Positions 1 through 7,501 of a DNA stretch of 42,860 nt are shown here, piece after piece. A program made the position numbers and the translations under genes. The notes beneath the pieces were generated by a model, which worked only from the letters and a program-made list of their open reading frames with translations, had not been told where the DNA came from and made no database searches. The number at the start of each line of letters is the position of its first letter. The first letter of the stretch is position 1. Location of the stretch: the IMG/VR virus record IMGVR_UViG_3300017991_000181, positions 1-42,860 of that record; one strand, given 5' to 3'. Source of the DNA: a virus.

Positions 1-1
1 C

Positions 2-421
2 TCTGGACCCGTAACGTACGTCGACCTCGACTCCTTACCGGTCGGGTCTCTCGAGGATCTTTGCTCGTTAGAGAGCGAATACGCGGCTCTCTCCGATTTT
101 TACCAACCGAAAGAAATGGCGTCGGGCGTCTTGCATTTCACGCCAGGGACGAGGACGGAGAAGATCCTCGAACGGTTCCTCTCCGGGCCGGCCGGAATCA
201 TGCGGAAGCACAAGGTTCGGTCGGATCATTGGTACCGGAAGGTCCTCGGGCCCGTCGACAGGATTCAAGACCTCGTCCCGGGACAAGTCGTAAGCTTCAA
301 GGCCCAAGCGAAGAGCGGCCCTCCTCGAGGAGCTCGTCTCATTTGCGGGCATGGTCGGCCGCGGTTCAATCATCCGTCGGCCGGTTGGGCGCATATCCTA
401 TGGAAGAAGAGGGCGGTATGA
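2..421 (+). CDS. C-terminal part of a head-region protein (partial, 5' end outside window)
   Basis: This reading frame is open from the first bases of the window, so the gene starts upstream; 139 residues are visible. No internal start is needed: codon use (CTC, GAG, CGG, TCG) is typical of the genome from base 2 onward. The stop overlaps the next start as ATGA (418-421), the coupling used throughout this genome. The protein is soluble-looking, mixed alpha/beta, without membrane segments. I do not recognise the fold. Its place upstream of the scaffold and capsid genes suggests the tail of a portal-region or minor capsid protein, but that is inference from gene order only. Confidence 0.7.
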   Translation, partial: SGPVTYVDLDSLPVGSLEDLCSLESEYAALSDFYQPKEMASGVLHFTPGTRTEKILERFLSGPAGIMRKHKVRSDHWYRKVLGPVDRIQDLVPGQVVSFKAQAKSGPPRGARLICGHGRPRFNHPSAGWAHILWKKRAV

Positions 422-657
422 GCGTAACGGAAGAGGATATCCTCGCGGCGTCGAAGGTAATCGCCGAGCATAAGAAGCAACGGACGGAGCCGAGGTTCGA
501 GATCATTTGGGGCGACGGCGAACGGGATAGCTTCGATCGTTTCCTCCGGACCGGATTTACCGGCGTATTTTGGCCCAATCACGAGCCGAGGGAGATTATC
601 CGGCAAGCTTGGGAGACGTTCGCGATCGTATGCGGCTTCCTCGAGGGGGCGGAATGA
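418..657 (+). CDS. hypothetical protein, 79 aa
   Basis: A small acidic protein with an N-terminal helical stretch (VTEEDILAASKVIAEHKKQ) followed by an aromatic-rich half (WGDGERDSFDRF, FTGVFWPNHEPREII). The ATG at 418 was chosen because it overlaps the upstream stop as ATGA; the same frame is open upstream but in other genes' territory. Its own stop overlaps the next ATG at 654. I do not recognise a family. It lies in the head block just before the sugar-modification cassette. Confidence 0.7.
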   Translation: MSVTEEDILAASKVIAEHKKQRTEPRFEIIWGDGERDSFDRFLRTGFTGVFWPNHEPREIIRQAWETFAIVCGFLEGAE

Positions 658-857
658 AAACGGAGCTATGGGCCGGCAAGGATCCGGAGGCAATGGAGGT
701 CGATAAGGTCTTCCTCGACGGAGAGGAGCTCGAGAAGGGTTTCGTTTACGCCCTCAATACCGAGGAGGGATGGGTCCTCCGTTATACGGAAGACTTCGAG
801 GATACGGAGCGACTCGAGGGAAAGGTCTCCTATACCCTATGGGAGGACGACTCTTGA
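654..857 (+). CDS. hypothetical protein, 67 aa
   Basis: A small very acidic protein, with many Glu and Asp and few basic residues. A central beta-like segment (GFVYALNTEEGWVLRYTE) is visible. The start overlaps the previous stop (ATGA) and the stop overlaps the next TTG start (TTGA, 854-857). No family is recognised. It is the last gene before the sulfotransferase-led cassette and is translationally coupled to it. Confidence 0.65.
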   Translation: MKTELWAGKDPEAMEVDKVFLDGEELEKGFVYALNTEEGWVLRYTEDFEDTERLEGKVSYTLWEDDS

Positions 858-1426
858 AAGGCTTTATCCTGGCGGTCGGGCATAGCGGGACGACTTGGTC
901 GGCTCGAGCTCTTACGGCCGCGACGGATCTCGTCGCCCGCCATGAATCATGGAGATACGATATCGGCCGGGACTTCGGCGGCGTCGAGAGTAACGGGAAT
1001 CTCTGGCGCATGACGGCTCGCCTCGAGGAGCTCTTCCCGGAGGCCGGCGTAATTCACCAAGTCCGGGACGGGCGGAAGGTCGTTCGTACGATCATGTCGA
1101 GGAAGGCGCCGGACTTCTTCGAGGCGGCTTGCCGGCGCTGGCATGGACGGAACGAGAAGCTCGGGACGGACATTTGCGGGAACCGTCGTTTCCGACTCGA
1201 GGACCTAACGACGGACTTCAAGGTCTTCCGGGCGTTCGCAACGAAGCTCGGCGCGACTCGAGTCGACGAGGCGGCTTGGGACAAGATCCGGACGATCAAG
1301 GTAAACGCGAGTTCGAAGGCTCGGCTCCTGTCGTTTCCTTCCTGGGAGCTCTGGACCTCGGAGCAAAGGACGACGTTCGAGAGGGTTTGCGGCGACATGA
1401 TGACTCTTACGGGTTACCGGTTATGA
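854..1426 (+). CDS. sulfotransferase-fold protein (copy 1)
   Basis: A 190-residue protein with the hallmarks of PAPS-dependent sulfotransferases. A P-loop-like GHSGTTW sits at residues 9-15 (5'-phosphosulfate loop), and VRDGRKVVR at 70-78 matches the 3'-phosphate-binding segment. RFRLEDLTTDF at 112-122 matches the RYEDL-type segment, and the C-terminus ends in the usual LGY-like motif (TLTGYRL). The family moves sulfate from PAPS to a sugar or other hydroxyl group. TTG at 854 is taken as the start because it overlaps the upstream stop (TTGA) and places the P-loop near the N-terminus, as is usual. It is shorter than typical members (about 250-300). A second copy lies at 3519-4109. The acceptor is unknown; neighbouring glycosyltransferases suggest a glycan. 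Confidence 0.75.
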   Translation: MKGFILAVGHSGTTWSARALTAATDLVARHESWRYDIGRDFGGVESNGNLWRMTARLEELFPEAGVIHQVRDGRKVVRTIMSRKAPDFFEAACRRWHGRNEKLGTDICGNRRFRLEDLTTDFKVFRAFATKLGATRVDEAAWDKIRTIKVNASSKARLLSFPSWELWTSEQRTTFERVCGDMMTLTGYRL

Positions 1427-2229
1427 AAGTCGTAATGCCTTTCCGCGGCGAGTTTGGGATCAAGGTTTTTTGGTACGTGCCGGCGGTCCATGCTATCCGA
1501 GGCGAGAAGGTCGTTTACGGAGAGGCCGGCCAAGAGGCGTTATATCCGTCGGCCTCGTTCGTTCCTGTCGCCAGGAAGGAAGACGACGGGAAGCGGAGGA
1601 ACCATTACCATACCGACGGCTCCTTCGTACGGGATATCGAGCGCCGAGCTCGGAGGGAGTACCCGGGGGCGGAGATCCTTAAACCGACGGCGAGGTCTCC
1701 TCGAGCTCGCTTCGTCCCGGAGCCGGTCGAGACGTACGGGATCCGGACCGACGTCGTCGTTTGTCCTCGCTTCCGGAAGTACGGCGCCTCGAAGAATTGG
1801 GAGGCTTGGCCTTGGCTTGTCGACCGTCTCCTCGAGGAGGGCGTCGACGTCTTCGCGGCTGGCGCGGAGGAGTCGAGTTACGACGTCGATTGCCTCCGGG
1901 CTTGGGATTACCCTCGAGACCTCGACGCGACTCTCGAGGCTATGCACTCGGCGAGGGTCGTTATCGCGACGGACGCCGGCCTCGCGCATTTGGCGGTCTT
2001 GGCCGGTCGACCTCTCCTTATGATCGTCCACGAATGGGACCGGACAGCTCCGGGCCCGAGCTCGGACGAGAACGGGCGGGTAATGGATCCCGAGTACGGA
2101 CCGGTAAAGACGGAGCGTTTCCTCGAGGCGAACCATACCGGCTCCGAGATAAAGCTCCTTCCTCATTCTTGGCTCGATCCCGATCGGGTCCTCGCGGCAA
2201 CCCTCGAAAGGCTCGGGAGGTTTTGGTAA
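1423..2229 (+). CDS. glycosyltransferase, GT-B fold, family 9 (heptosyltransferase-like)
   Basis: A 268-residue protein whose second half matches the nucleotide-sugar-binding domain of family 9 glycosyltransferases. CPRFRKYGASKNWEAWPWLV (114-133) corresponds to the region that opens the C-terminal Rossmann domain. VDVFAAGAEES follows, and then the signature TDAGLAHLAVLAGRPLL (183-199), equivalent to the TDSG-HLA motif of heptosyltransferases. The N-terminal half is diverged and shorter than in bacterial enzymes (usually 320-350 aa). ATG at 1423 overlaps the sulfotransferase stop (ATGA). In bacteria this family adds heptose or related sugars to lipopolysaccharide cores. Here, between two sulfotransferases, it probably transfers a sugar in the same pathway; donor and acceptor are unknown. 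Confidence 0.7.
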   Translation: MKVVMPFRGEFGIKVFWYVPAVHAIRGEKVVYGEAGQEALYPSASFVPVARKEDDGKRRNHYHTDGSFVRDIERRARREYPGAEILKPTARSPRARFVPEPVETYGIRTDVVVCPRFRKYGASKNWEAWPWLVDRLLEEGVDVFAAGAEESSYDVDCLRAWDYPRDLDATLEAMHSARVVIATDAGLAHLAVLAGRPLLMIVHEWDRTAPGPSSDENGRVMDPEYGPVKTERFLEANHTGSEIKLLPHSWLDPDRVLAATLERLGRFW

Positions 2230-2951
2230 TGCTCTTCGACATGGTACCGGGCGACCCGGGTTGGAAGTGGTTTACGGGCGGAGTCGAGCTTTATACGCAA
2301 ATGATCCGGACGAGGATTCATTTCGCCCAAGCCAATTACGGCGACGGCGAATTCTCTTGTCTCCTCGGTAAGGCGGGTCGGAACGTAAACGGCGAGGTAT
2401 ACGAGCCCGAGCTCGCCGAGGCCCTCCGGGATACGCTCCTCGAGCCGGCCGGCCATTGGTGCGGGTACAATCCAGGGAGGAAGCTCGAGGAAGAGGTTTA
2501 TCGCTGGCTTATGGTAAACGACGTCGAGGTTCCTTGGGTATGGAAGGAGACGCTCTCCGCGGCGAATGTGAACGGGCAATTGGGGCCCTTCTTCCGAGCG
2601 GCGAACGAGCGGCGAATCGTTGTCGTCGGGCCGGAGCATATGATTTCGCTTCCTCCGGAGCTCCTCGGGAACTTCCTCCATATCCGGATTCCGAACTCGA
2701 CCGCATGGAAGGAAGCCGACGAGCTCGCGGACGAGGTCTTTCGGAAGGCCGAGCGGGACGACCTCGTTCTCTTCGCGGCCGGCATGGCGTCGAATCTCAT
2801 TATCTGGCGGCTTTGGCCGAGGGTCCGAGGGAACGTTACGCTCCTCGACGTCGGCGCGATCCTCGATCCTTACGCCGGCCGGTTCACTCGGAAGGGATAC
2901 CGGAAGCCGGAGTTTCGGGAGACGAACCTCGAGAGGAATTTCTATGGATAA
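2229..2951 (+). CDS. GT-D-fold-like glycosyltransferase (DUF1792-like)
   Basis: A 240-residue protein with the motif ANYGDGEFSCLLG near residues 35-47. It resembles the R[FY]GDGE motif of GT-D-fold glycosyltransferases (DUF1792 group), where the acidic residues take part in sugar-nucleotide binding. Downstream, RRIVVVGPEHM, LFAAGMASNLIIWRLW and NVTLLDVGAILDPY are consistent with the Rossmann-like second half of that family, which ends in an aliphatic-D-aliphatic-G strand. The start at 2229 overlaps the upstream stop (TAATG), and the end overlaps the methyltransferase by 8 bases. Family assignment is from motifs only; a distant sugar-modifying Rossmann protein is the alternative. Confidence 0.6.
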   Translation: MLFDMVPGDPGWKWFTGGVELYTQMIRTRIHFAQANYGDGEFSCLLGKAGRNVNGEVYEPELAEALRDTLLEPAGHWCGYNPGRKLEEEVYRWLMVNDVEVPWVWKETLSAANVNGQLGPFFRAANERRIVVVGPEHMISLPPELLGNFLHIRIPNSTAWKEADELADEVFRKAERDDLVLFAAGMASNLIIWRLWPRVRGNVTLLDVGAILDPYAGRFTRKGYRKPEFRETNLERNFYG

Positions 2952-3522
2952 TTCGCGGGAGTATTGGAACAACCGAGCGGCGAGCCAGGGACCGAGCTAC
3001 GTAGGACCGGCCGGCCGGGAGGATCTCGCCGAGCTCCAAGAGGAAGCGTTTCGAGGGTACCTCGAGGAGGCCCTCGGGTTCGGGTATTGGGACGTCCTCC
3101 TCGACTTCGGTTGCGGCTCCGGCCGGTTCGCCGAGCTCCTCGCTCAGTATTGCGGAGGGTACTTCGGCGCCGACATAAGCGTCTTCGGCATTGCTCAAGC
3201 TCGAGAGGCAAACCCGGCGCTCGCTTACGAGTGGCTCGATCGGGACTCGATCCCGCTCGGCGACGACTCGGTCGATATCGCGATCGTCGTTACGGTCTTT
3301 CAGCATATCGTAAGCGACGAGGACTTCGAGCTCTGGACCTCGGAGCTCCGGCGGGTTCTCCGTCCGGACGCTCCGGTCTTCGTAATCGACGCCCGGTACG
3401 AAGAGCGGGAGGTTATGTCGCATATGAGATTGAGAGGGCCGGCGGTCTTGGCGGCTTCTATGGGACGGGTCGCCGAGGAGATCGACGAAACGGCCGACCA
3501 TTGGATCGGGTGGCTTCGATGA
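2944..3522 (+). CDS. class I SAM-dependent methyltransferase
   Basis: A 192-residue protein with a standard SAM-binding Rossmann fold: motif I VLLDFGCGSGRF at 51-62, the acidic end of strand 2 in GADIS near 75-79, and DSVDIAIVVTVFQHI as motif IV. ELRRVLRPDAPVFVID follows, as in the Methyltransf_11/25 type of small-molecule methyltransferases. No DNA-recognition domain or NPPY/DPPY motif is visible, so DNA methylation is unlikely. Lying between glycosyltransferases and a sulfotransferase, it most likely O-methylates a sugar or another step of the same modification pathway. It overlaps the upstream gene by 8 bases and the next by ATGA, so the genes form one translationally coupled unit. Confidence 0.8.
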   Translation: MDNSREYWNNRAASQGPSYVGPAGREDLAELQEEAFRGYLEEALGFGYWDVLLDFGCGSGRFAELLAQYCGGYFGADISVFGIAQAREANPALAYEWLDRDSIPLGDDSVDIAIVVTVFQHIVSDEDFELWTSELRRVLRPDAPVFVIDARYEEREVMSHMRLRGPAVLAASMGRVAEEIDETADHWIGWLR

Positions 3523-4109
3523 AAGAGAGAGGCTTCGTATTGGCGATCGGCCGGTCGGGTACGGCTTGGCTTACTCAAGCTCTCCGGGAGGCTGGCGGCG
3601 TCGCGGCCCGCCATGAGACCAACGAGTTTTGGGACTCGGCGACGCGGTACGGGACGGTCGAGGTTAACTCGTTCCTTTGGGCGAACGCTCCGGACATTCG
3701 GAAGAGGTACGGCGAAGAGTTTCCGATCGTGCATCTTGTCCGAGACGGGAGGAAGGTCGTCCGGTCGATCCTGAATCGACCGAGGCCCGGGAGGACGCTC
3801 GAACATTGCTCGCGAATGTGGCTCGAGCGTAACGCGACCCTCTTCCGGGAGGTTCCAGAGGAAAGGCGCTTCCGACTCGAGGACCTTACCTCGAGCTTCG
3901 AATCGTTCGCCGAGCTCGCCCGGATCTTCCGAGGCCGGCCGGACGAGGACGCTTGGAAGAGGATCCGCCGGCAACGGGTCAACGTATCCCGGGACGAGAT
4001 TTGGCCGGACTTCGACGAATGGCATAAGTACGAGCGGGCCGTTTTTTGGGACGTATGCGGCGACCTTATGGCCGAGCTCGGTTATCCCTCAACGGAGAGC
4101 AAGGAATGA
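3519..4109 (+). CDS. sulfotransferase-fold protein (copy 2)
   Basis: A 196-residue paralog of the protein at 854-1426. It shares GRSGTAW (11-17, phosphosulfate loop), AARHE (29-33), VEVNSFLW (47-54), LVRDGRKVVRSI (73-84, 3'-phosphate segment), RFRLEDLTSSF (117-127), and the VCGDLMAELGY ending. The order and spacing of motifs match copy 1 closely, so a duplication within the cassette is likely, with later divergence in the acceptor-binding parts. In the known family the cofactor is PAPS; no APS kinase or sulfurylase is visible in the window, so PAPS would come from the host. ATG at 3519 overlaps the methyltransferase stop (ATGA). Confidence 0.75.
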   Translation: MKERGFVLAIGRSGTAWLTQALREAGGVAARHETNEFWDSATRYGTVEVNSFLWANAPDIRKRYGEEFPIVHLVRDGRKVVRSILNRPRPGRTLEHCSRMWLERNATLFREVPEERRFRLEDLTSSFESFAELARIFRGRPDEDAWKRIRRQRVNVSRDEIWPDFDEWHKYERAVFWDVCGDLMAELGYPSTESKE

Positions 4110-4816
4110 AAGTCGTCGGGTTCTATACGAACGGAACGACGTACGAGCGGGAGGCCGGGCTCCTTATGGCGTCGCTCGCCCGGGTCGGTATGTCGTACGA
4201 GATCGCGGCCGTCGACGACCGCGGTTCCTGGGATAAGAACGTCGCGGTAAAGCCTCAATTCCTCCTCTCGGCTCGAGAGAGGATCCGCGGGCCGATCGTG
4301 TATATCGACGTCGACGCGTTCGTACATGAGGATTGCTCGGAGTATTTCGACGGGCTCGGGAGCCAGGGATACGACTTCGGAGCTCATTGGTTCGCCGGTC
4401 CCGGGAAGGGACACAACTTCCTCGAGAATTGCGGTTGCGTCTCCGGCGGGAAGTGTACCCGGGAGCATAGGCTTTTGTCCGGGACGCTCTTCTTCGGCGA
4501 TACGGACGCGGCCTTTAACCTCCTCTCCTTATGGGTTGGGTACAACCGGGAGGCGGCGTCGGTCGGCTGGCAAGCCGGCGGAGGTCAAAGGAACCTATGG
4601 GCGATCGTCAAGAGCCAGGGGCGACACTTAAAGCAAGCGTACCTCCCGGGCCGGTATTGCTACGTCTTCGACAAGGCTCAAGGGTACCCGAAGGGAGAGC
4701 CTCGGATAATCGAGCATACGATCGCGAGCCGGGACAACCGAGGGCCCAAGCCGAAGGGCCGGCGGAGGAAGTCAACGCGTCGGGCCCGGATCCAAGAGCT
4801 CGAGAGGAGGTTCTAA
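4106..4816 (+). CDS. glycosyltransferase, GT-A fold (nucleotide-diphospho-sugar transferase)
   Basis: A 236-residue protein that starts with a beta-strand and short loop (MKVVGFYTNG), continues with an acidic region (IAAVDDRGSWDKN), and carries a DxD motif in IVYIDVDAFVHEDC (65-78). That is the metal and sugar-nucleotide site of GT-A glycosyltransferases. RLLSGTLFFGDTDAAFNLL resembles the acceptor-side strand of family 8-like or nucleotide-diphospho-sugar transferase proteins. The C-terminus is a strongly basic tail (GPKPKGRRRKSTRRAR). It is coupled to the second sulfotransferase by ATGA. The sugar added is not predictable from sequence. Confidence 0.72.
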   Translation: MKVVGFYTNGTTYEREAGLLMASLARVGMSYEIAAVDDRGSWDKNVAVKPQFLLSARERIRGPIVYIDVDAFVHEDCSEYFDGLGSQGYDFGAHWFAGPGKGHNFLENCGCVSGGKCTREHRLLSGTLFFGDTDAAFNLLSLWVGYNREAASVGWQAGGGQRNLWAIVKSQGRHLKQAYLPGRYCYVFDKAQGYPKGEPRIIEHTIASRDNRGPKPKGRRRKSTRRARIQELERRF

Positions 4817-4817
4817 C

Positions 4818-5396
4818 GTGCCGAGTGCACTAGGAACGGCCCTCGTCCTCGGCGGAGGCGAGAACGTTTGGGACGATATCGACCGGCTCGAGGAGCTCAT
4901 GGGCGAACCATGGCCGGGCGCCGTCTTCGTCTGTAACGACATGGGATACAAGAAGGGTCATAACGGGCGGGTATGGGATCGGCGGGTCGACCATTGGGCG
5001 ACGTTACACGCCGAGAAGCTCGGCGGCTGGCAACGTATGAGGAAAGACGCCGGCCTTCCTGGCGGCTTCGAGACTTGGAGCTCGGTCCGGAGGACGGTCG
5101 TCCGGAATCATTTCCAGGGATGGACGAACGGAAGCTCGGGTCTTTATGCGGTCTCGGTCGCGTTGAAAGGCGTCGGGCATCCGAGGGTTATCTTGTGCGG
5201 TATCCCAATGGACCGGCGAAAAAACTCCTTTTCCGGCCGGGAATGGGCGTCATATTCGAGGTACGTCAAGGGGTGGACGACGAGGCTCGAGGAGCTCCGC
5301 GGTCGGGTTCGGTCTCTCTCAGGCTGGACCCGGGCAACGTTCGGAGCTCCGTCGATCGAATGGATCGGCCTCGTCTCGGCGCCTCCGAGAAAGTAG
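4818..5396 (+). CDS. DUF115/MptE-like Rossmann protein, possible sugar transferase
   Basis: A 192-residue protein starting at GTG 4818, supported by GAGGAGG 9 bases upstream. Visible elements are an N-terminal nucleotide-binding-like GGGENVWDD (12-20), VDHWATLHAEKL (57-68), TNGSSGLYAVSVALKGVG (103-120) and VILCGIPMD (124-132). The order (glycine-rich start, a conserved Asp-His, SSG-x-A helix, hydrophobic strand ending in G-[ID]-M-D) resembles DUF115/MptE-like proteins. Related phage proteins of this kind are sometimes labelled sialyltransferase-like. It is the last gene of the cassette and is followed by 46 bases and the scaffold gene. Function is uncertain; a sugar-transfer or donor-synthesis role fits its neighbours. 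Confidence 0.55.
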   Translation: MPSALGTALVLGGGENVWDDIDRLEELMGEPWPGAVFVCNDMGYKKGHNGRVWDRRVDHWATLHAEKLGGWQRMRKDAGLPGGFETWSSVRRTVVRNHFQGWTNGSSGLYAVSVALKGVGHPRVILCGIPMDRRKNSFSGREWASYSRYVKGWTTRLEELRGRVRSLSGWTRATFGAPSIEWIGLVSAPPRK

Positions 5397-5442
5397 AATC
5401 GGAAAGAGGGTCCTTCGTACAATCCAGAGGAGAGGAAGAACT

Positions 5443-6300
5443 ATGGCGTTGAAGGCGGTAGTAACGGCCGAGGAATTGGCCGAGCTCGACGAGTCGACTC
5501 AAGAGCTCTACAAAGAGAACCAAGCGGGCGACGCTCATATCTTGGACGTCTCCGGTATCGACTCTCACCCTACGGTAAAGGGACTCAAGAGTACCCTTTC
5601 CCGGTTCAAGGCGGTTGCTCCGGACGCCGCGGCCTTGAAGAAGATTAAGGAGCGGGCCGACGCCCTCGAGGAGACTTGGGGCGAGCTCGATCCGGAGGAG
5701 ACGAAGGCGGCCCTCGAGAGGCTCGCCGAGCTCGACGCTGGCGAAGGCGGCGACGACCTCGAGGCGAAGCTGAAGGCCGCGAGGGAGGCGGTCGAGCGGA
5801 AGTTTACGAAGCAACTCGAGAAGAAGGACGAGGATCTCGCCGAGGCCCTCGAGTCGGTTACCGACCGCGACGGCTTTATCGAGACTATGATTCTCGACCG
5901 CGAGCTCGACGCCGGCCTCTCTCATGCCAAGACGATCGAGGAGCTCCGGCCGGGAGCGAAGGCGCTTATCCGGGCGAAGTACGCTCCGAAGGTCGAGCGG
6001 GTAACCGACGAGTCGACAGGGAAGACGGTTTACCGCGGCGTCATTGCGGACGAGCTCGGCGAGAGCTCGGTCGCCGACTTCTTCGAGAAATGGTCGAAGA
6101 CGGAAGAGGCGCAACCGTACCTCCCGGCCTCCGGAAACGCGGGTACCGGATCCCGGACAGGCGACGGCGGGCGAGGCGGTTCTAAGAACCCTTGGGCCAA
6201 AGAATCGTGGAACCTTACGGAGCAAGGGCGTATCTTCCAGAAGAACCCGGCGCTCGCTCGCCAAATGGCGGCGGCCCACGGTCACAAAATCCAAGAGTAG
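5443..6300 (+). CDS. capsid scaffolding protein
   Basis: A 285-residue, highly charged, Glu/Lys/Ala-rich protein predicted to be mainly helical. A long coiled-coil-like middle (about 60-145, with AALKKIKERADALEETW and ERKFTKQLEKKDEDLAEAL) is followed by a Gly-rich linker and a conserved-looking C-terminus (NPWAKESWNLTEQGRIFQKN). This pattern and the position directly before the major capsid gene are typical of tailed-phage scaffold proteins, which direct procapsid assembly and are then removed. ATG at 5443 has GAGGAGAGGAAG upstream. A separate head protease was not seen in the window. Confidence 0.75.
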   Translation: MALKAVVTAEELAELDESTQELYKENQAGDAHILDVSGIDSHPTVKGLKSTLSRFKAVAPDAAALKKIKERADALEETWGELDPEETKAALERLAELDAGEGGDDLEAKLKAAREAVERKFTKQLEKKDEDLAEALESVTDRDGFIETMILDRELDAGLSHAKTIEELRPGAKALIRAKYAPKVERVTDESTGKTVYRGVIADELGESSVADFFEKWSKTEEAQPYLPASGNAGTGSRTGDGGRGGSKNPWAKESWNLTEQGRIFQKNPALARQMAAAHGHKIQE

Positions 6301-6478
6301 GAAACGACTCGAAAACGTCTCCTCTCGGCGCCGACGGCCCGGGAGGGGACGGGAGGAGAGGACGAAGCAAAAAGAAAGTCGAGAGCGCCGAAGGTCTCTC
6401 GCGCAACCGGTCGGAGCCGACGGCCGCGGTTGGGAGGAACAACCCTAATAGCGGACCATCGAAGGAGGCTAACGTACC

Positions 6479-7474
6479 ATGGCGGCAACTCGACTTTCCG
6501 ACGTTATCGTTCCGGCGGTTTGGAACCCGTACGTTATCGAAAAGACGGCGGAGCTCTCCGAACTCTTCTCGAGCGGTATCATTGCTCCGGTCTCGGAGCT
6601 CGACGCTTTCGTATCCGAAGGCGGGAACACAATCAATCTCCCATTCTGGCAGGATCTAACCGGCGCGGACGAGGTTCTCTCGGCGACCGGTTCCTCTCTC
6701 ACGGTCAACGCGATTTCTTCCGAGCAAGATATCGCCGTCGTCTTCGCCCGCGGTAAGGCTTGGGGCGTAAACGAACTCGCGGCCCAACTCTCGGGCTCCG
6801 ATCCCATGTCGGCGATCGGCGACCTCGTTGCTGGCTATTGGGCCCGCCGGCTCCAAGCGACTTTGATCTCTATGCTGACGGGCGTCTTCGCTTCGCTCGG
6901 CGACGAGTCGACCGCGGTCAACGTACACGACATTTCCGAGGACTCCGGTTCGGCTGGCATTATCGACGCCGACGCGATCCTCGACGCCGGCCAAATGCTC
7001 GGAGACGCGAAGGGCTCGCTTACGGCGATCTCTATGCACTCGGCCGTCGAGAACTACCTCGCCAAGCTCGACCTTATCGACTACGTCGAGCCGTCCGAAG
7101 GCGACTCTCGTATTCCGTTCTACCAAGGGAAACGGGTCGTCGTCGACGATTCGCACCCGGCCGAGACGGTCTCCGGGGTCTCCGGTACCGTGTACGATAC
7201 GTACCTCTTCGGTCCTGGCGCGATCGGTTGGGCGGAGGGAACTTCTTCCAAGCTGACCATGACGGAAACGGACCGCGAGGTTTTGGCGGGCGAGGACATT
7301 CTCGTTAACCGCCGGCATTTCGTCATGCACCCGAGAGGCGTCAAGTATGCCGGCGCCGCGACAGGTGGGGGCCCGACGAACGCGACTCTCGAGCTCGCGG
7401 CAAGCTGGACCCGGGTCTACGAAGCGAAGAACGTTCGTATGGTTCTCCTTCGGCACCGGATCGCGAACTCCTAA
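6479..7474 (+). CDS. major capsid protein (HK97 fold type)
   Basis: A 331-residue protein beginning with RLSDVIVPAVWNPYVIEKTA, a pattern common to one group of siphovirus major capsid proteins. GGNTINLPFWQDLTG, AWGVNELAAQLSG and a long helix with GYWARRLQATLISML follow. The C-terminal part contains DREVLAGEDILVNRRHF and ends in the beta-rich P-domain and A-domain order. A very strong ribosome site (GAAGGAGG) stands 10 bases before ATG 6479, as expected for the most abundant virion protein. The 178 bases upstream contain no gene. It forms the icosahedral shell after scaffold-assisted assembly. Confidence 0.85.
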   Translation: MAATRLSDVIVPAVWNPYVIEKTAELSELFSSGIIAPVSELDAFVSEGGNTINLPFWQDLTGADEVLSATGSSLTVNAISSEQDIAVVFARGKAWGVNELAAQLSGSDPMSAIGDLVAGYWARRLQATLISMLTGVFASLGDESTAVNVHDISEDSGSAGIIDADAILDAGQMLGDAKGSLTAISMHSAVENYLAKLDLIDYVEPSEGDSRIPFYQGKRVVVDDSHPAETVSGVSGTVYDTYLFGPGAIGWAEGTSSKLTMTETDREVLAGEDILVNRRHFVMHPRGVKYAGAATGGGPTNATLELAASWTRVYEAKNVRMVLLRHRIANS

Positions 7475-7501
7475 CCCGAACCATAAGAAGGAGGTTCGGG
7501 A

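Noticed and set aside
2944-3522. Considered calling the SAM methyltransferase a DNA methyltransferase
   Set aside because: No NPPY/DPPY catalytic motif or target-recognition region; it sits among sugar enzymes.
5266-6294. Minus-strand open frame of about 342 codons opposite the scaffold gene
   Set aside because: Shadow of the scaffold gene caused by its repetitive Glu/Leu/Ala codons; Arg/Leu-rich nonsense product.
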